Shown piece after piece: positions 7,746 to 16,469 of a DNA stretch of 16,676 nucleotides. The stretch comes from JAMLIN01 sp964476625 (GTDB taxonomy: Bacteria > Pseudomonadota > Gammaproteobacteria > Burkholderiales > Burkholderiaceae_E). Each line of letters begins with the position of its first letter. Position 1 is the stretch's first letter. A model generated the notes under the pieces. The model saw only the letters and a program-made list of their open reading frames with translations. It ran no database searches and had not been told where the DNA came from. Made by a program: the position numbers and the translations under genes. The stretch lies in the NCBI GenBank assembly GCA_964476625.1, contig CAYZBJ010000087.1, positions 1-16,676 on the forward strand, written 5' to 3'.

Positions 7746-7860
7746 GAACGCTTCACCTTTTGTAACGAGTTTCTCGTCGACGAGGCATGGAACCCGTCGA
7801 TCCACGGATTCCAGACGGGCGGACCGGCTTCCGGCCCACCACGCCCGCGATGTGCGATAC
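7746..7860 (-). ncRNA. Structured 5' leader of sucA, candidate cis-regulatory RNA (possibly the Burkholderiales sucA motif)
   Basis: Read on the minus strand. A hairpin GGGCCGG-AAG-CCGGUCC lies at 7837-7821. CCCGUC (7819-7814) can pair with GACGGG (7798-7793) while the adjacent UGGAA (7813-7809) pairs with UUCCA (7792-7788), an H-type pseudoknot arrangement. A hairpin GACGAG-AAA-CUCGUU (7778-7764) ends just before the AAAGGTG ribosome site (7760-7754). The CCCG segment can alternatively pair upstream with CGGGCG (7847-7842), so two folds compete. A conserved RNA called the sucA motif is known from the 5' UTR of sucA in Burkholderiales and overlaps the ribosome site. I infer that this may be a member but could not compare it with the consensus. 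Confidence 0.4.
7754..7760 (-). promoter_or_regulatory. Ribosome binding site of sucA
   Basis: AAAGGTG on the minus strand, 8 nt before the ATG at 7743-7745. It supports that start over the in-frame upstream ATG at 7803-7805, and it lies directly after the last leader hairpin, where folding could limit access. Confidence 0.7.
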
Positions 7861-7872
7861 CTGGCTCTACAT

Positions 7873-7901
7873 CATTGAAATTCCTTTCGGAATGCCGTCA
7901 A
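7873..7901 (-). promoter_or_regulatory. Weak candidate promoter for sucA–sucB–lpd
   Basis: Minus-strand TTGACG (7901-7896) is a good -35 match, but the sequence 17 nt further on, TCAATG (7878-7873), is a poor -10. The spacer contains a small hairpin, ATTCC-GAAA-GGAAT (7893-7880). The position would give a leader of about 120 nt, which would include the whole structured region. Transcription start mapping is needed to accept it. Confidence 0.25.
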
Positions 7902-8091
7902 GGATACCCGCGCTCTATGACGGCGGCCACCTTGCCCTCATGATTCCGAGGACTCGGGCAGGCCCTGGCCGCCGCAGCGGGGGATGAACGTTGCCCCCTC
8001 GCAACGACCTGCGAAACCCCGGCCGTGCAGGATGCACTCCGCGCGGCGCCTGTAAACCCCGGAAAAGACCGGCTCGACCCCGCGCCAACGG

Positions 8092-8118
8092 GAAAAGGCC
8101 GGCGGAGCCGGCCTTTTC
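8092..8118 (-). terminator. Rho-independent-type terminator downstream of gltA
   Basis: Perfect 12-bp arms, GAAAAGGCCGGC (8092-8103) and GCCGGCCTTTTC (8107-8118), enclose a 3-nt loop. On the minus strand the stem ends in TTTT, 72 nt after the gltA stop. It is symmetric, so it could also stop plus-strand transcription. It likely separates the sdh–gltA operon from sucA. Confidence 0.8.
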
Positions 8119-8189
8119 ATCGTCGTTTCGCGAGAATCCCCCATCGCCGCCGGATTCAGGGCGGCGCCGGTTCCTCCTGCGTGTCGAGC

Positions 8190-9500
<1,311 letters not shown>

Positions 9501-9576
9501 CTTGATGGTTCCTGTCAGTGCTTTGTTTCGATCGGCCCGTACCCGGCCTCCGGTTCGATTGTGTCGATGGCAGGGC

Positions 9577-9852
9577 TCAGACGGACTGGAGCCATCCAAG
9601 CACCCGGCGGGCATCGCCGCCGGCCGCCCCGCCCTGGGGCTCGACACGTTTGAGGATCAGGTCGAGAAGTTCGTTGTCGGGGAGGTCCAGGAGCACGTCC
9701 AGACCGACGACGTCGCTTTCGCTCAGCCGCCCCTCGTAGGAATCGAAGAAGCGCTCGAGGACGATGTCGTTCTCGAGAAGCCCCCGCCGCGCCCGCCAGC
9801 GGATGCGGCGCAGGCGCGCCGCATCGAGCGAGCCACCCGGAGGCCCTGCCAT
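9577..9852 (-). CDS. sdhE: SdhE, FAD assembly factor for succinate dehydrogenase
   Basis: A 91-residue SdhE/YgfY/SDH5-family protein that promotes covalent attachment of FAD to SdhA. The defining RGxxE motif is Arg23–Glu27 in RRGLLEND, preceded by the typical LRRIRWRA, and DLPDNELLDLI follows. The length is normal, with a slightly Gly-rich C-terminus. The ATG lies 4 nt after the sdhB stop without a strong ribosome site, suggesting translational coupling. Its place directly after sdhB and before gltA fits the role. Confidence 0.95.
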   Translation of the reverse strand: MAGPPGGSLDAARLRRIRWRARRGLLENDIVLERFFDSYEGRLSESDVVGLDVLLDLPDNELLDLILKRVEPQGGAAGGDARRVLGWLQSV

Positions 9853-9856
9853 GGGC

Positions 9857-10612
9857 TCAGACAGCCCGCCGGACCAGCAGGTCCTTGATCTTGCCGATCG
9901 CCTTCGACGGGTTCAAGCCCTTCGGGCAGACATCGGTGCAATTCATGATCGTATGGCAGCGAAACAGCCGGTACGGATCCTCGAGGTTGTCGAGCCGCTC
10001 GCTGGTCGCCATGTCGCGGCTGTCGCTGATGAACCGGTAGGCCTGCAGCAGGCCCGCCGGCCCCACGAACTTGTCGGGATTCCACCAGAAGGACGGGCAG
10101 GCGGTCGAACAGCAGGCGCACAGGATGCACTCGTAGAGGCCATCGAGCTCCTCGCGCTGCTCGGGGCTCTGCAGGCGCTCCTTCTCGGGCGGCGGCGTAT
10201 CGTTGATCAGGTACGGCTTGATCGAATCGTACTGGCCGAAGAATTGCGTCATGTCGACGATCAGGTCGCGGATCACCGGCAGGCCGGGCAGCGGGCGCAG
10301 GACGATCGGTTCCTTCAGGTCGCGCAGATTGGTGACGCAGGCGAGCCCGTTCTTGCCGTTGATGTTCATCGCATCCGAACCGCAGACCCCTTCGCGGCAG
10401 GAGCGGCGATAGGCGACGGAATCGTCGAAGTCGCTCTTGATGCGCATCAGGGCATCGAGCAGCATCTTGTCGGTCGGCTGGAGCTCGACCTCGAGATCCT
10501 GCATATAGGGTCGGGCATCCTTGTCCGGGTCGTAGCGATAGATCGAGAACCTCACGACACGGGTCTTGGGGGCCGAGGCCGCCTGCGCTGGCGCCTGCAC
10601 GACTGCGTTCAT
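9857..10612 (-). CDS. sdhB: Succinate dehydrogenase iron–sulfur subunit
   Basis: Passes electrons from the FAD in SdhA to quinone in the membrane anchor. 251 residues. The plant-type ferredoxin domain holds the 2Fe-2S ligands in SCREGVCGSD (Cys72, Cys77) and Cys92. The C-terminal domain has Cys162, Cys165, Cys168 and Cys229 for the 4Fe-4S cluster and Cys172, Cys219 and Cys225 for the 3Fe-4S cluster, with the same spacing as E. coli SdhB (+13). The N-terminus is about 15 residues longer and Ala-rich, which is common in betaproteobacteria. The ATG at 10610-10612 has a GGAG site 8 nt upstream. It lies 19 nt after sdhA and 4 nt before sdhE. Confidence 0.98.
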   Translation of the reverse strand: MNAVVQAPAQAASAPKTRVVRFSIYRYDPDKDARPYMQDLEVELQPTDKMLLDALMRIKSDFDDSVAYRRSCREGVCGSDAMNINGKNGLACVTNLRDLKEPIVLRPLPGLPVIRDLIVDMTQFFGQYDSIKPYLINDTPPPEKERLQSPEQREELDGLYECILCACCSTACPSFWWNPDKFVGPAGLLQAYRFISDSRDMATSERLDNLEDPYRLFRCHTIMNCTDVCPKGLNPSKAIGKIKDLLVRRAV

Positions 10613-10631
10613 CTGGGCACTCCGAATCGGA

Positions 10632-12422
10632 TCAGAAAGTCCGTGCCTTCGGCACGAAGGTGTCGACGGTCAGCGGCTTGAGATTGACCGGCTTGTACTC
10701 GAGCCGGTTGCCGTCGCTGTAGTACAGCGAATGCTTCATCCAGTCGACGTCGTCGCGATCGGGATGGTCGCGATGGGCGTGGGCACCGCGACTTTCCTTG
10801 CGGGCTTCGGCCGAAACGATGGTGGCCTTGGCCACTTCCACGAGGTTGGCGAGTTCCAGTGCCTCCACGCGGGCGGTGTTGAAGACCTTCGACTTGTCGT
10901 CGATATGGATGTCCTGGGCCCGCTTGGCCAGCTCGAAGATCTGGTCAACGCCTTCGGAAAGCAGCTCGGAGGTCCGGAACACCCCGCAGTGCAGCTGCAT
11001 CGAGCGACGGATGTCATTGGCGACGTCCTGTACCCGCTGCCCCGACTGCGAAGCCTCGAGCTTGGCGAGCCGTGCCAGCGTGGCATCGCCGCCATCGGCC
11101 GGCAAGCGCTTGTGGGCGGGTTCGTTGAGGCGGCTGGCCACGATGTGGTTGCCGGCGGCCCGACCGAAGACCACCAGGTCGAGCAAGGAATTGGTGCCCA
11201 GCCGGTTGGCGCCATGGACCGACACGCAGGCGCATTCGCCGATGGCATACAGGCCGTTGACAACCGCGTTCGGGTTGCCGTCGCGCGGCGCGACAACCTG
11301 GCCCCGATAATTGGTCGGGATTCCGCCCATCTGGTAATGAATCGTCGGCACGACCGGGATCGGATCCTTGATCGGGTCGACGTTCGAGAACTTGATCGCG
11401 ATCTCGCGGATCGACGGCAGCCGCTTCATGATGGTTTCGGCGCCGAGGTGATCGAGCTTCAGGTAGACGTAGTCGGCGTCGGGGCCGCAGCCACGCCCTT
11501 CCTTGATCTCCTGGTCCATCGAGCGCGAGACGAAGTCGCGCGGCGCCAGGTCCTTGAGGGTCGGCGCGTATCGCTCCATGAAACGCTCGCCGTCCTTGTT
11601 CAGCAGGATCCCGCCCTCGCCCCGGACCCCCTCGGTGATCAGGACGCCAGCGCCGGCGACGCCGGTCGGATGGAATTGCCAGAATTCCATGTCCTCGAGC
11701 GGGATTCCCGCGCGGGCGGCCATGCCCAGGCCGTCGCCGGTGTTGATGAACGCATTGGTCGAGGCCGCGAAGATGCGTCCGGCGCCACCAGTGGCGATGA
11801 CGGTGACCTTGGCCTCGAGGATCATGACCTCGCCGGTCTCCATCTCGAGGGCCACCACGCCGACGACATCGCCGTCGGCATCGCGGATCAGGTCGAGCGC
11901 CATCCACTCGACGAAGAACTGGGTGCGGGCGCGCACGTTGCGCTGGTAGAGCGTGTGCAGCAGCGCGTGACCGGTGCGGTCGGCCGCCGCGCAGGCGCGC
12001 TGGACCGGCTTCTCGCCGAAGTTCGCGGTATGGCCGCCGAAGGGCCGCTGGTAGATGGTGCCGTCGGCATTGCGATCGAACGGCATCCCGAAGTGCTCGA
12101 GCTCGTAGACCACGTTCGGCGCTTCGCGACACATGAACTCGATCGCGTCCTGGTCGCCAAGATAGTCCGAGCCCTTGACGGTATCGAACATGTGCCAGTA
12201 CCAGTTGTCCTCGCTCATGTTGCCCAGCGAGGCGCCGATCCCGCCCTGGGCAGCCACGGTATGCGAGCGGGTCGGGAAGACCTTGGAGAGCACCGCCACC
12301 GAGTAGCCGGCCTCGGCGAGTTGCAGCGAGCAGCGCATGCCCGAGCCCCCTGCCCCGACGATCACGGCGTCGAATTTGCGCCGCGGCAGATTGTTCGCCA
12401 GCTTGTTGAGAACTTCCGCCAT
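10632..12422 (-). CDS. sdhA: Succinate dehydrogenase flavoprotein subunit
   Basis: Oxidises succinate to fumarate on the cytoplasmic side of complex II. 596 residues. The Rossmann motif GAGGSG is at 23-28. The covalent FAD site is His54 in SHTVAAQGG. Active-site residues include His251 in QFHPTG, Arg267 in TEGVRGEGG and the conserved Arg300 in DFVSRS. The late FAD contact HGANRLGTNSLLDLVVFG is present, and the C-terminal helical domain ends in the usual ...VPKARTF-type tail. The ATG at 12420-12422 begins 1 nt after the sdhD stop. The order sdhC–D–A–B is standard. A very long open frame opposite this gene is a codon-usage shadow. Confidence 0.98.
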   Translation of the reverse strand: MAEVLNKLANNLPRRKFDAVIVGAGGSGMRCSLQLAEAGYSVAVLSKVFPTRSHTVAAQGGIGASLGNMSEDNWYWHMFDTVKGSDYLGDQDAIEFMCREAPNVVYELEHFGMPFDRNADGTIYQRPFGGHTANFGEKPVQRACAAADRTGHALLHTLYQRNVRARTQFFVEWMALDLIRDADGDVVGVVALEMETGEVMILEAKVTVIATGGAGRIFAASTNAFINTGDGLGMAARAGIPLEDMEFWQFHPTGVAGAGVLITEGVRGEGGILLNKDGERFMERYAPTLKDLAPRDFVSRSMDQEIKEGRGCGPDADYVYLKLDHLGAETIMKRLPSIREIAIKFSNVDPIKDPIPVVPTIHYQMGGIPTNYRGQVVAPRDGNPNAVVNGLYAIGECACVSVHGANRLGTNSLLDLVVFGRAAGNHIVASRLNEPAHKRLPADGGDATLARLAKLEASQSGQRVQDVANDIRRSMQLHCGVFRTSELLSEGVDQIFELAKRAQDIHIDDKSKVFNTARVEALELANLVEVAKATIVSAEARKESRGAHAHRDHPDRDDVDWMKHSLYYSDGNRLEYKPVNLKPLTVDTFVPKARTF

Positions 12423-12423
12423 C

Positions 12424-12774
12424 TCAGACTCTCCAGAGGATCGTGACAGCCCAGACGACGTAGCCGGCCAGCACGACGATGGTCGCCGCTTCGAGGGCCA
12501 GCCGCAGCATGGCCGGCTTGATATAGTCCATGAAGATGTCGCGGACCCCGATCCAGGCGTGATACGAGAGCGCGAGCATCGCCACCGAGGTCACGATCTT
12601 CATGCGCATGGTGGCGAACAGCCCCGCCCAGTTGCCGTAGGTGAGCGCCGGCAGCATCAGCAGTTCGATGAGCAGCCAGAGGGTGAACACGATGATGACG
12701 ACGCCGGACAGCCGCTGGATGGCGAAATCGCGCCACCCATAGTGCGCGCCGACGATGGTTCGAGTCGTGGTCAT
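12424..12774 (-). CDS. sdhD: Succinate dehydrogenase membrane anchor subunit
   Basis: A 116-residue membrane protein with three predicted helices (about 22-42, 55-78 and 93-114). With SdhC it binds heme b and ubiquinone. HAWIGVRDIFMDYIKP (residues 72-87) carries the heme ligand equivalent His72 and Tyr84, the counterpart of the quinone-contacting Tyr in E. coli SdhD. The start at 12772-12774 gives MTTTRTIVGAHYGW and shares one base with the sdhC stop (TGATG), which indicates coupled translation. An in-frame start further up inside sdhC would add 54 unrelated residues and was rejected. Confidence 0.95.
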   Translation of the reverse strand: MTTTRTIVGAHYGWRDFAIQRLSGVVIIVFTLWLLIELLMLPALTYGNWAGLFATMRMKIVTSVAMLALSYHAWIGVRDIFMDYIKPAMLRLALEAATIVVLAGYVVWAVTILWRV

Positions 12775-13187
12775 CAGAACACCCCGAAGATCTTGAGGCC
12801 GGCCAGCGCGGTCAGGACGAGACTGGCGAACAGCACGATGGCGGCCGACTTGCGCGCCGACGGCAGGTCGCAGCCCATGTGCATGTCGAGGAAGAGGTAG
12901 CGAATCCCGGCGAACAGGTGATGCAGGAAGGCCCACGCGAGTGCCAGCAGGACCAGTTTCGCGAACCAGTGCGACACCACGGCCGCATAGCGCTCGAAGC
13001 TGAGTTCCGAAGTCAGGCTTTGCTGGAACAGATACAGGATGAAGGGAATCCCGACGAGGAACAGCAAGGCACCGCTGGCCCGGTGCAGGATCGACACGAT
13101 CCCGGGTCCCGGAAGCCGGTACCTCACGATCTGCGAGATGTGGATGTTCCTGAACTCTGGCCTTGGCTTGGCCGCGGACTCGGACAT
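12774..13187 (-). CDS. sdhC: Succinate dehydrogenase cytochrome b556 subunit
   Basis: A 137-residue membrane anchor with three helices (about 33-54, 70-100 and 112-134). Ser32 and Arg36 in SILHRASG match the quinone-site Ser/Arg of E. coli SdhC. His90 in HHLFAGIRYLFLD aligns with the axial heme ligand His84. The N-terminus MSESAAKPRPEFRNIHI is typical for betaproteobacteria. The ATG at 13185-13187 is preceded by AGGTAGGTG with 5 nt spacing. First gene of sdhC–D–A–B–E–gltA; its leader of about 100 nt is structured. Confidence 0.96.
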   Translation of the reverse strand: MSESAAKPRPEFRNIHISQIVRYRLPGPGIVSILHRASGALLFLVGIPFILYLFQQSLTSELSFERYAAVVSHWFAKLVLLALAWAFLHHLFAGIRYLFLDMHMGCDLPSARKSAAIVLFASLVLTALAGLKIFGVF

Positions 13188-13224
13188 TGGGTCACCTACC
13201 TCTAGTCGGCTCGGTTCATTATTG

Positions 13225-13287
13225 GTCGAACGAGAACGCGTTGCCTCGTCGACGCGGGGATCGGCCGAACCCTTCTGTCACCCCGCG
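13225..13287 (-). promoter_or_regulatory. Structured 5' leader of sdhC (two hairpins)
   Basis: On the minus strand, the first stem CGCGGGG/CCCCGCG (13287-13281 with 13259-13253) encloses a 21-nt loop. The second is GUCGACGAG (13253-13245) with CUCGU-U-CGAC (13234-13225), 9 bp with one bulged U. The two stems share one base. They lie between the promoter candidate and the ribosome site, so they would be in the mRNA leader. A function is not shown. Confidence 0.35.
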
Positions 13288-13300
13288 ATGAAACCCGCAT

Positions 13301-13330
13301 ATTCTGACTGAATTTGGCGCGATGCACCAA
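13301..13330 (-). promoter_or_regulatory. Candidate sigma-70 promoter of the sdh operon
   Basis: Minus-strand TTGGTG (13330-13325) and CAGAAT (13306-13301, 4 of 6 to consensus) are separated by 18 nt in a locally AT-richer patch upstream of sdhC. The predicted start would leave a leader of about 107 nt. Alternative AT-rich hexamers nearby (AATAAT around 13220) lack a -35 partner. Confidence 0.35.
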
Positions 13331-13457
13331 ACGCCGCCGCCAGCGCGGCTCACCGGCGCGCCCCGGGGCCGTGCCCACCGCCTGCCCGACCCCCTTGCGC
13401 GCATCGTCGTTCCGGCCCGGTTCATCGAAGCTTCCGAAGTGTCGATCGGCCGACGCT

Positions 13458-14183
13458 TCAGTTCAACTCGTTGAAGTAGTGGTGCCGGCGGGTGACGTAC
13501 AGGCCGCGCCGGAACTCCACCGCCACGTCACCATAAGTACTCGAGACGCGCTCGACCTGCAATAGTGGCGAACCGGGTGCGATGCCGAGCAGCTTCGCCG
13601 TGGCCGCGTCGGCGGCAACCGCCTTGAGTCGCTCGGTCGCGCGAATCATGCGCGTATCGAATTCGCGCTCGAACAGCCCGTAGAGCGGACCGCTGTAGGC
13701 CGCCAGGCGCTCGGCGGTCAGCCCCCTGAAACGGGCCCCCGGCAGCCAGATCTCGTCGAGGACGGTCGGCTCGCCCTGCAGGTCGAGGACCCGGCGGATG
13801 CACACGACCGTCTCGCCGGCCCGCAGGCCGAGGACCCGGGCGACGTCGATCGGCGCCCGCAGCCGCCGGCATTCGACGATGCGGCTGCCGAGCTCCTCGC
13901 CGCCCTCATCGTCCGGCAACAGGCGCAGGAAACGGAACTGGGTGCGCGCCTCGTGGTGGGTCGCAACGAAGGTGCCGCGCCCCTGCCGGCGCACCACCAG
14001 GTTGTCGCCGGCGAGCTCGTCGATGGCCTTGCGTACCGTGCCCTGGCTCACGCCGTAGCGGCGAGCGAGCTCCATCTCGCTGGGGATTGCCTCGCCGGGC
14101 TTCCATTCGCCCGCCTGCAAGCCTTGCGTGAGCAGCCGCTTGATCTGAACATAGAGCGGGACGAAGCGCGGGATGTCGGTCAT
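13458..14183 (-). CDS. GntR-family (HutC subfamily) transcriptional regulator
   Basis: A 241-residue regulator. The N-terminal winged helix (about residues 8-75) has the GntR pattern PLYVQIKRLL...GEAIPSEMELARRYGVSQGTVRKAIDEL and the wing RRQGRGTFVA. The C-terminal half (about 80-235) is a UTRA ligand-binding domain, with RRVLDLQGEPTVLDEIWLP in the middle and a final ...EFRRGLYVTRRHHYF strand typical of HutC-type members. HutC regulators usually sense a pathway metabolite. The effector here is unknown, but a TCA or propionate-related acid is a fair inference from the neighbours. It is divergent from mdh and upstream of sdhC (270 nt), with a 16-bp palindrome between gntR and mdh that probably is its operator. 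The start at 14181-14183 keeps MTDIPRFVPLYVQIK; the ribosome site is only moderate. Confidence 0.92.
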   Translation of the reverse strand: MTDIPRFVPLYVQIKRLLTQGLQAGEWKPGEAIPSEMELARRYGVSQGTVRKAIDELAGDNLVVRRQGRGTFVATHHEARTQFRFLRLLPDDEGGEELGSRIVECRRLRAPIDVARVLGLRAGETVVCIRRVLDLQGEPTVLDEIWLPGARFRGLTAERLAAYSGPLYGLFEREFDTRMIRATERLKAVAADAATAKLLGIAPGSPLLQVERVSSTYGDVAVEFRRGLYVTRRHHYFNELN

Positions 14184-14278
14184 GCCGACATCCCCGGCGC
14201 TTCATCCGCCGCCTGGGGCCGGGACTCGTTCATGATCCGGATTCAACACTGGAATGCCCGACACTGTCTAGTCACTTT

Positions 14279-14294
14279 TATCTTATATAAGATA
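14279..14294. promoter_or_regulatory. Perfect 16-bp AT-rich palindrome, likely operator of the adjacent GntR regulator
   Basis: TATCTTATATAAGATA is identical to its reverse complement and stands out in GC-rich surroundings. It lies 10 bp upstream of the mdh -35 box and 96 bp upstream of the gntR start, where it overlaps a weak minus-strand promoter (TTGGAA, 16 nt, GATAAA). GntR dimers bind short palindromes of this size, and control of both genes with autoregulation is inferred. I see no second copy in the window. Confidence 0.7.
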
Positions 14295-14304
14295 GGGGTT
14301 CCAA

Positions 14305-14334
14305 TTGACACTCCGAAGGCCGGGACACTAGAAT
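14305..14334 (+). promoter_or_regulatory. Sigma-70 promoter of mdh
   Basis: TTGACA (14305-14310) is a perfect -35 box. After an 18-nt spacer comes TAGAAT (14329-14334), 5 of 6 to the -10 consensus. The start of transcription would be near 14341, giving a leader of about 70 nt before the mdh ATG. Confidence 0.8.
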
Positions 14335-14410
14335 CCGCGAGATTCCACGGGCTCGCACCATGGCCCGGCGACAGGCCCCTGTCCAACGCATCCACCCCGA
14401 AAGGTTTCAC

Positions 14411-15394
<984 letters not shown>

Positions 15395-15401
15395 ACCCGT
15401 G

Positions 15402-15420
15402 CCCGGGGCCACGCCCCGGG
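15402..15420 (+). terminator. GC-rich hairpin after mdh, weak terminator candidate
   Basis: Perfect 8-bp arms CCCGGGGC (15402-15409) and GCCCCGGG (15413-15420) enclose a 3-nt loop, beginning 7 nt after the mdh stop. No T-tract follows. The stem is stable, so it may end or protect the mdh message, but partial readthrough into prpB is possible. Confidence 0.4.
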
Positions 15421-15485
15421 GCGCGTCGACCGCCGTTCGATGGCCGCGGCGGACCCGACCTCACCAGGATTTCGGCCGTCTGATG

Positions 15486-15507
15486 CCGCCCCGCCATCGC
15501 GGGGTGG
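15486..15507 (+). promoter_or_regulatory. Hairpin in the prpB upstream region
   Basis: CCGCCCCGC pairs with GCGGGGTGG (9 bp including one G·U) around a CATC loop, ending 45 nt before the prpB ATG. No convincing promoter is seen in 15395-15552, so transcription may come from mdh, or a non-sigma-70 promoter (for example sigma-54, typical of some prp operons) may lie here unseen. Confidence 0.3.
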
Positions 15508-15552
15508 TGGCCGGGCGCCCAAGCGGTGGCCGGCCTGCAGGAGTGTGATTCC

Positions 15553-16437
15553 ATGTCCGCCATCTCCGCTGGCCGCCGGTTCCGCGACGCACTCGCGGCC
15601 GAGCAGCCGCTCCAGGTTCCCGGGGCGATCAACGCCAACCATGCCCTGCTCGCCCGCCACGCCGGCTATCGGGCAATCTACCTCTCGGGCGGTGGCGTCG
15701 CCGCCGGTTCGCTCGGCCTGCCCGACCTCGGCATCTCGGGCCTGGAGGACGTCCTCGTCGACGTCCGCCGCATCACCGACGTCTGCGACCTACCCCTGCT
15801 GGTCGATGTCGATACCGGCTTCGGCTCGTCGGCCTTCAACGTGGCACGCACCACGCGCTCGCTGATCAAGGCCGGCGCCGGCGCGATGCACATCGAGGAC
15901 CAGGTCGGCGCCAAGCGCTGCGGCCACCGCCCGAACAAGGAGATCGTCGGCAAGGACGAGATGGTGGACCGGATCAAGGCCGCCACGGATGCGCGCACGG
16001 ATTCGGGTTTCGTCATCATGGCGCGCACCGATTCGCTGGCCGTTGAAGGACTCGATTCAGCCGTCGATCGCGCCGTCGCTTGCGTGGAAGCCGGCGCCGA
16101 TATGATATTTCCCGAAGCGATCACCGAGCTGGAGATGTATCGGAAGTTCGCAGAGGCGGTCAAGGTGCCGATCCTGGCCAATATCACCGAATTCGGGCAG
16201 ACGCCTCTGTTCACGGTCGAACAACTCCGCAGCGCCGGGGTCGCGATGGTTCTCTATCCGCTGTCCGCGTTTCGTGCCATGAACAAGGCTGCCCAGAACG
16301 TGTATCAATCGATCCGTCGCAACGGTACCCAGGCCGACGTCGTCCCGACGATGCAGCCCCGTGCCGAGCTGTACGACGCGATCGGTTACTGGGAATACGA
16401 ACGCAAGCTCGACGCGCTGTTTTCGCAACAGAAGTAG
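15553..16437 (+). CDS. prpB: 2-methylisocitrate lyase
   Basis: Cleaves 2-methylisocitrate to pyruvate and succinate, the last step of the methylcitrate cycle for propionyl-CoA. 294 residues from the ATG at 15553, preferred because an AGGAG site (15539-15543) lies 9 nt upstream; an in-frame start 9 codons earlier overlaps that site. The motifs fit PrpB and not isocitrate lyase: SGGGVAAGSLGLPDLG (45-60), metal ligands Asp85 and Asp87 in DVDTGFG, and the catalytic Cys123 in KRCGHRPNK (isocitrate lyases have KKCGH followed by a different sequence). It lies 32 nt before prpC, clearly in an operon with it. The succinate product feeds the succinate dehydrogenase encoded nearby. Confidence 0.96.
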   Translation: MSAISAGRRFRDALAAEQPLQVPGAINANHALLARHAGYRAIYLSGGGVAAGSLGLPDLGISGLEDVLVDVRRITDVCDLPLLVDVDTGFGSSAFNVARTTRSLIKAGAGAMHIEDQVGAKRCGHRPNKEIVGKDEMVDRIKAATDARTDSGFVIMARTDSLAVEGLDSAVDRAVACVEAGADMIFPEAITELEMYRKFAEAVKVPILANITEFGQTPLFTVEQLRSAGVAMVLYPLSAFRAMNKAAQNVYQSIRRNGTQADVVPTMQPRAELYDAIGYWEYERKLDALFSQQK

Positions 16438-16469
16438 CGCGCCGCAACACAGCCCGAGGAGAATCACGC

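Larger units (their letters stand above)
7746..8189. other. 444-nt intergenic region between gltA and sucA
   Basis: No convincing gene lies here; short open frames on both strands lack ribosome sites and recognisable sequence. From the gltA side the region holds a short tail (8119-8189), the strong hairpin at 8092-8118, about 190 nt in which I see nothing definite (7902-8091), a weak promoter candidate at 7873-7901 and a structured leader directly upstream of sucA (7746-7860). Confidence 0.8.

Noticed and set aside
7787..7987. Possible 66-codon gene in the gltA–sucA gap (plus strand)
   Set aside because: No ribosome site, no recognisable sequence, and it runs antisense through the sucA leader and promoter area.
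10566..12446. Long open frame (626 codons) on the plus strand opposite sdhA
   Set aside because: Same kind of antisense shadow; the conserved protein is sdhA on the minus strand, with all active-site residues.
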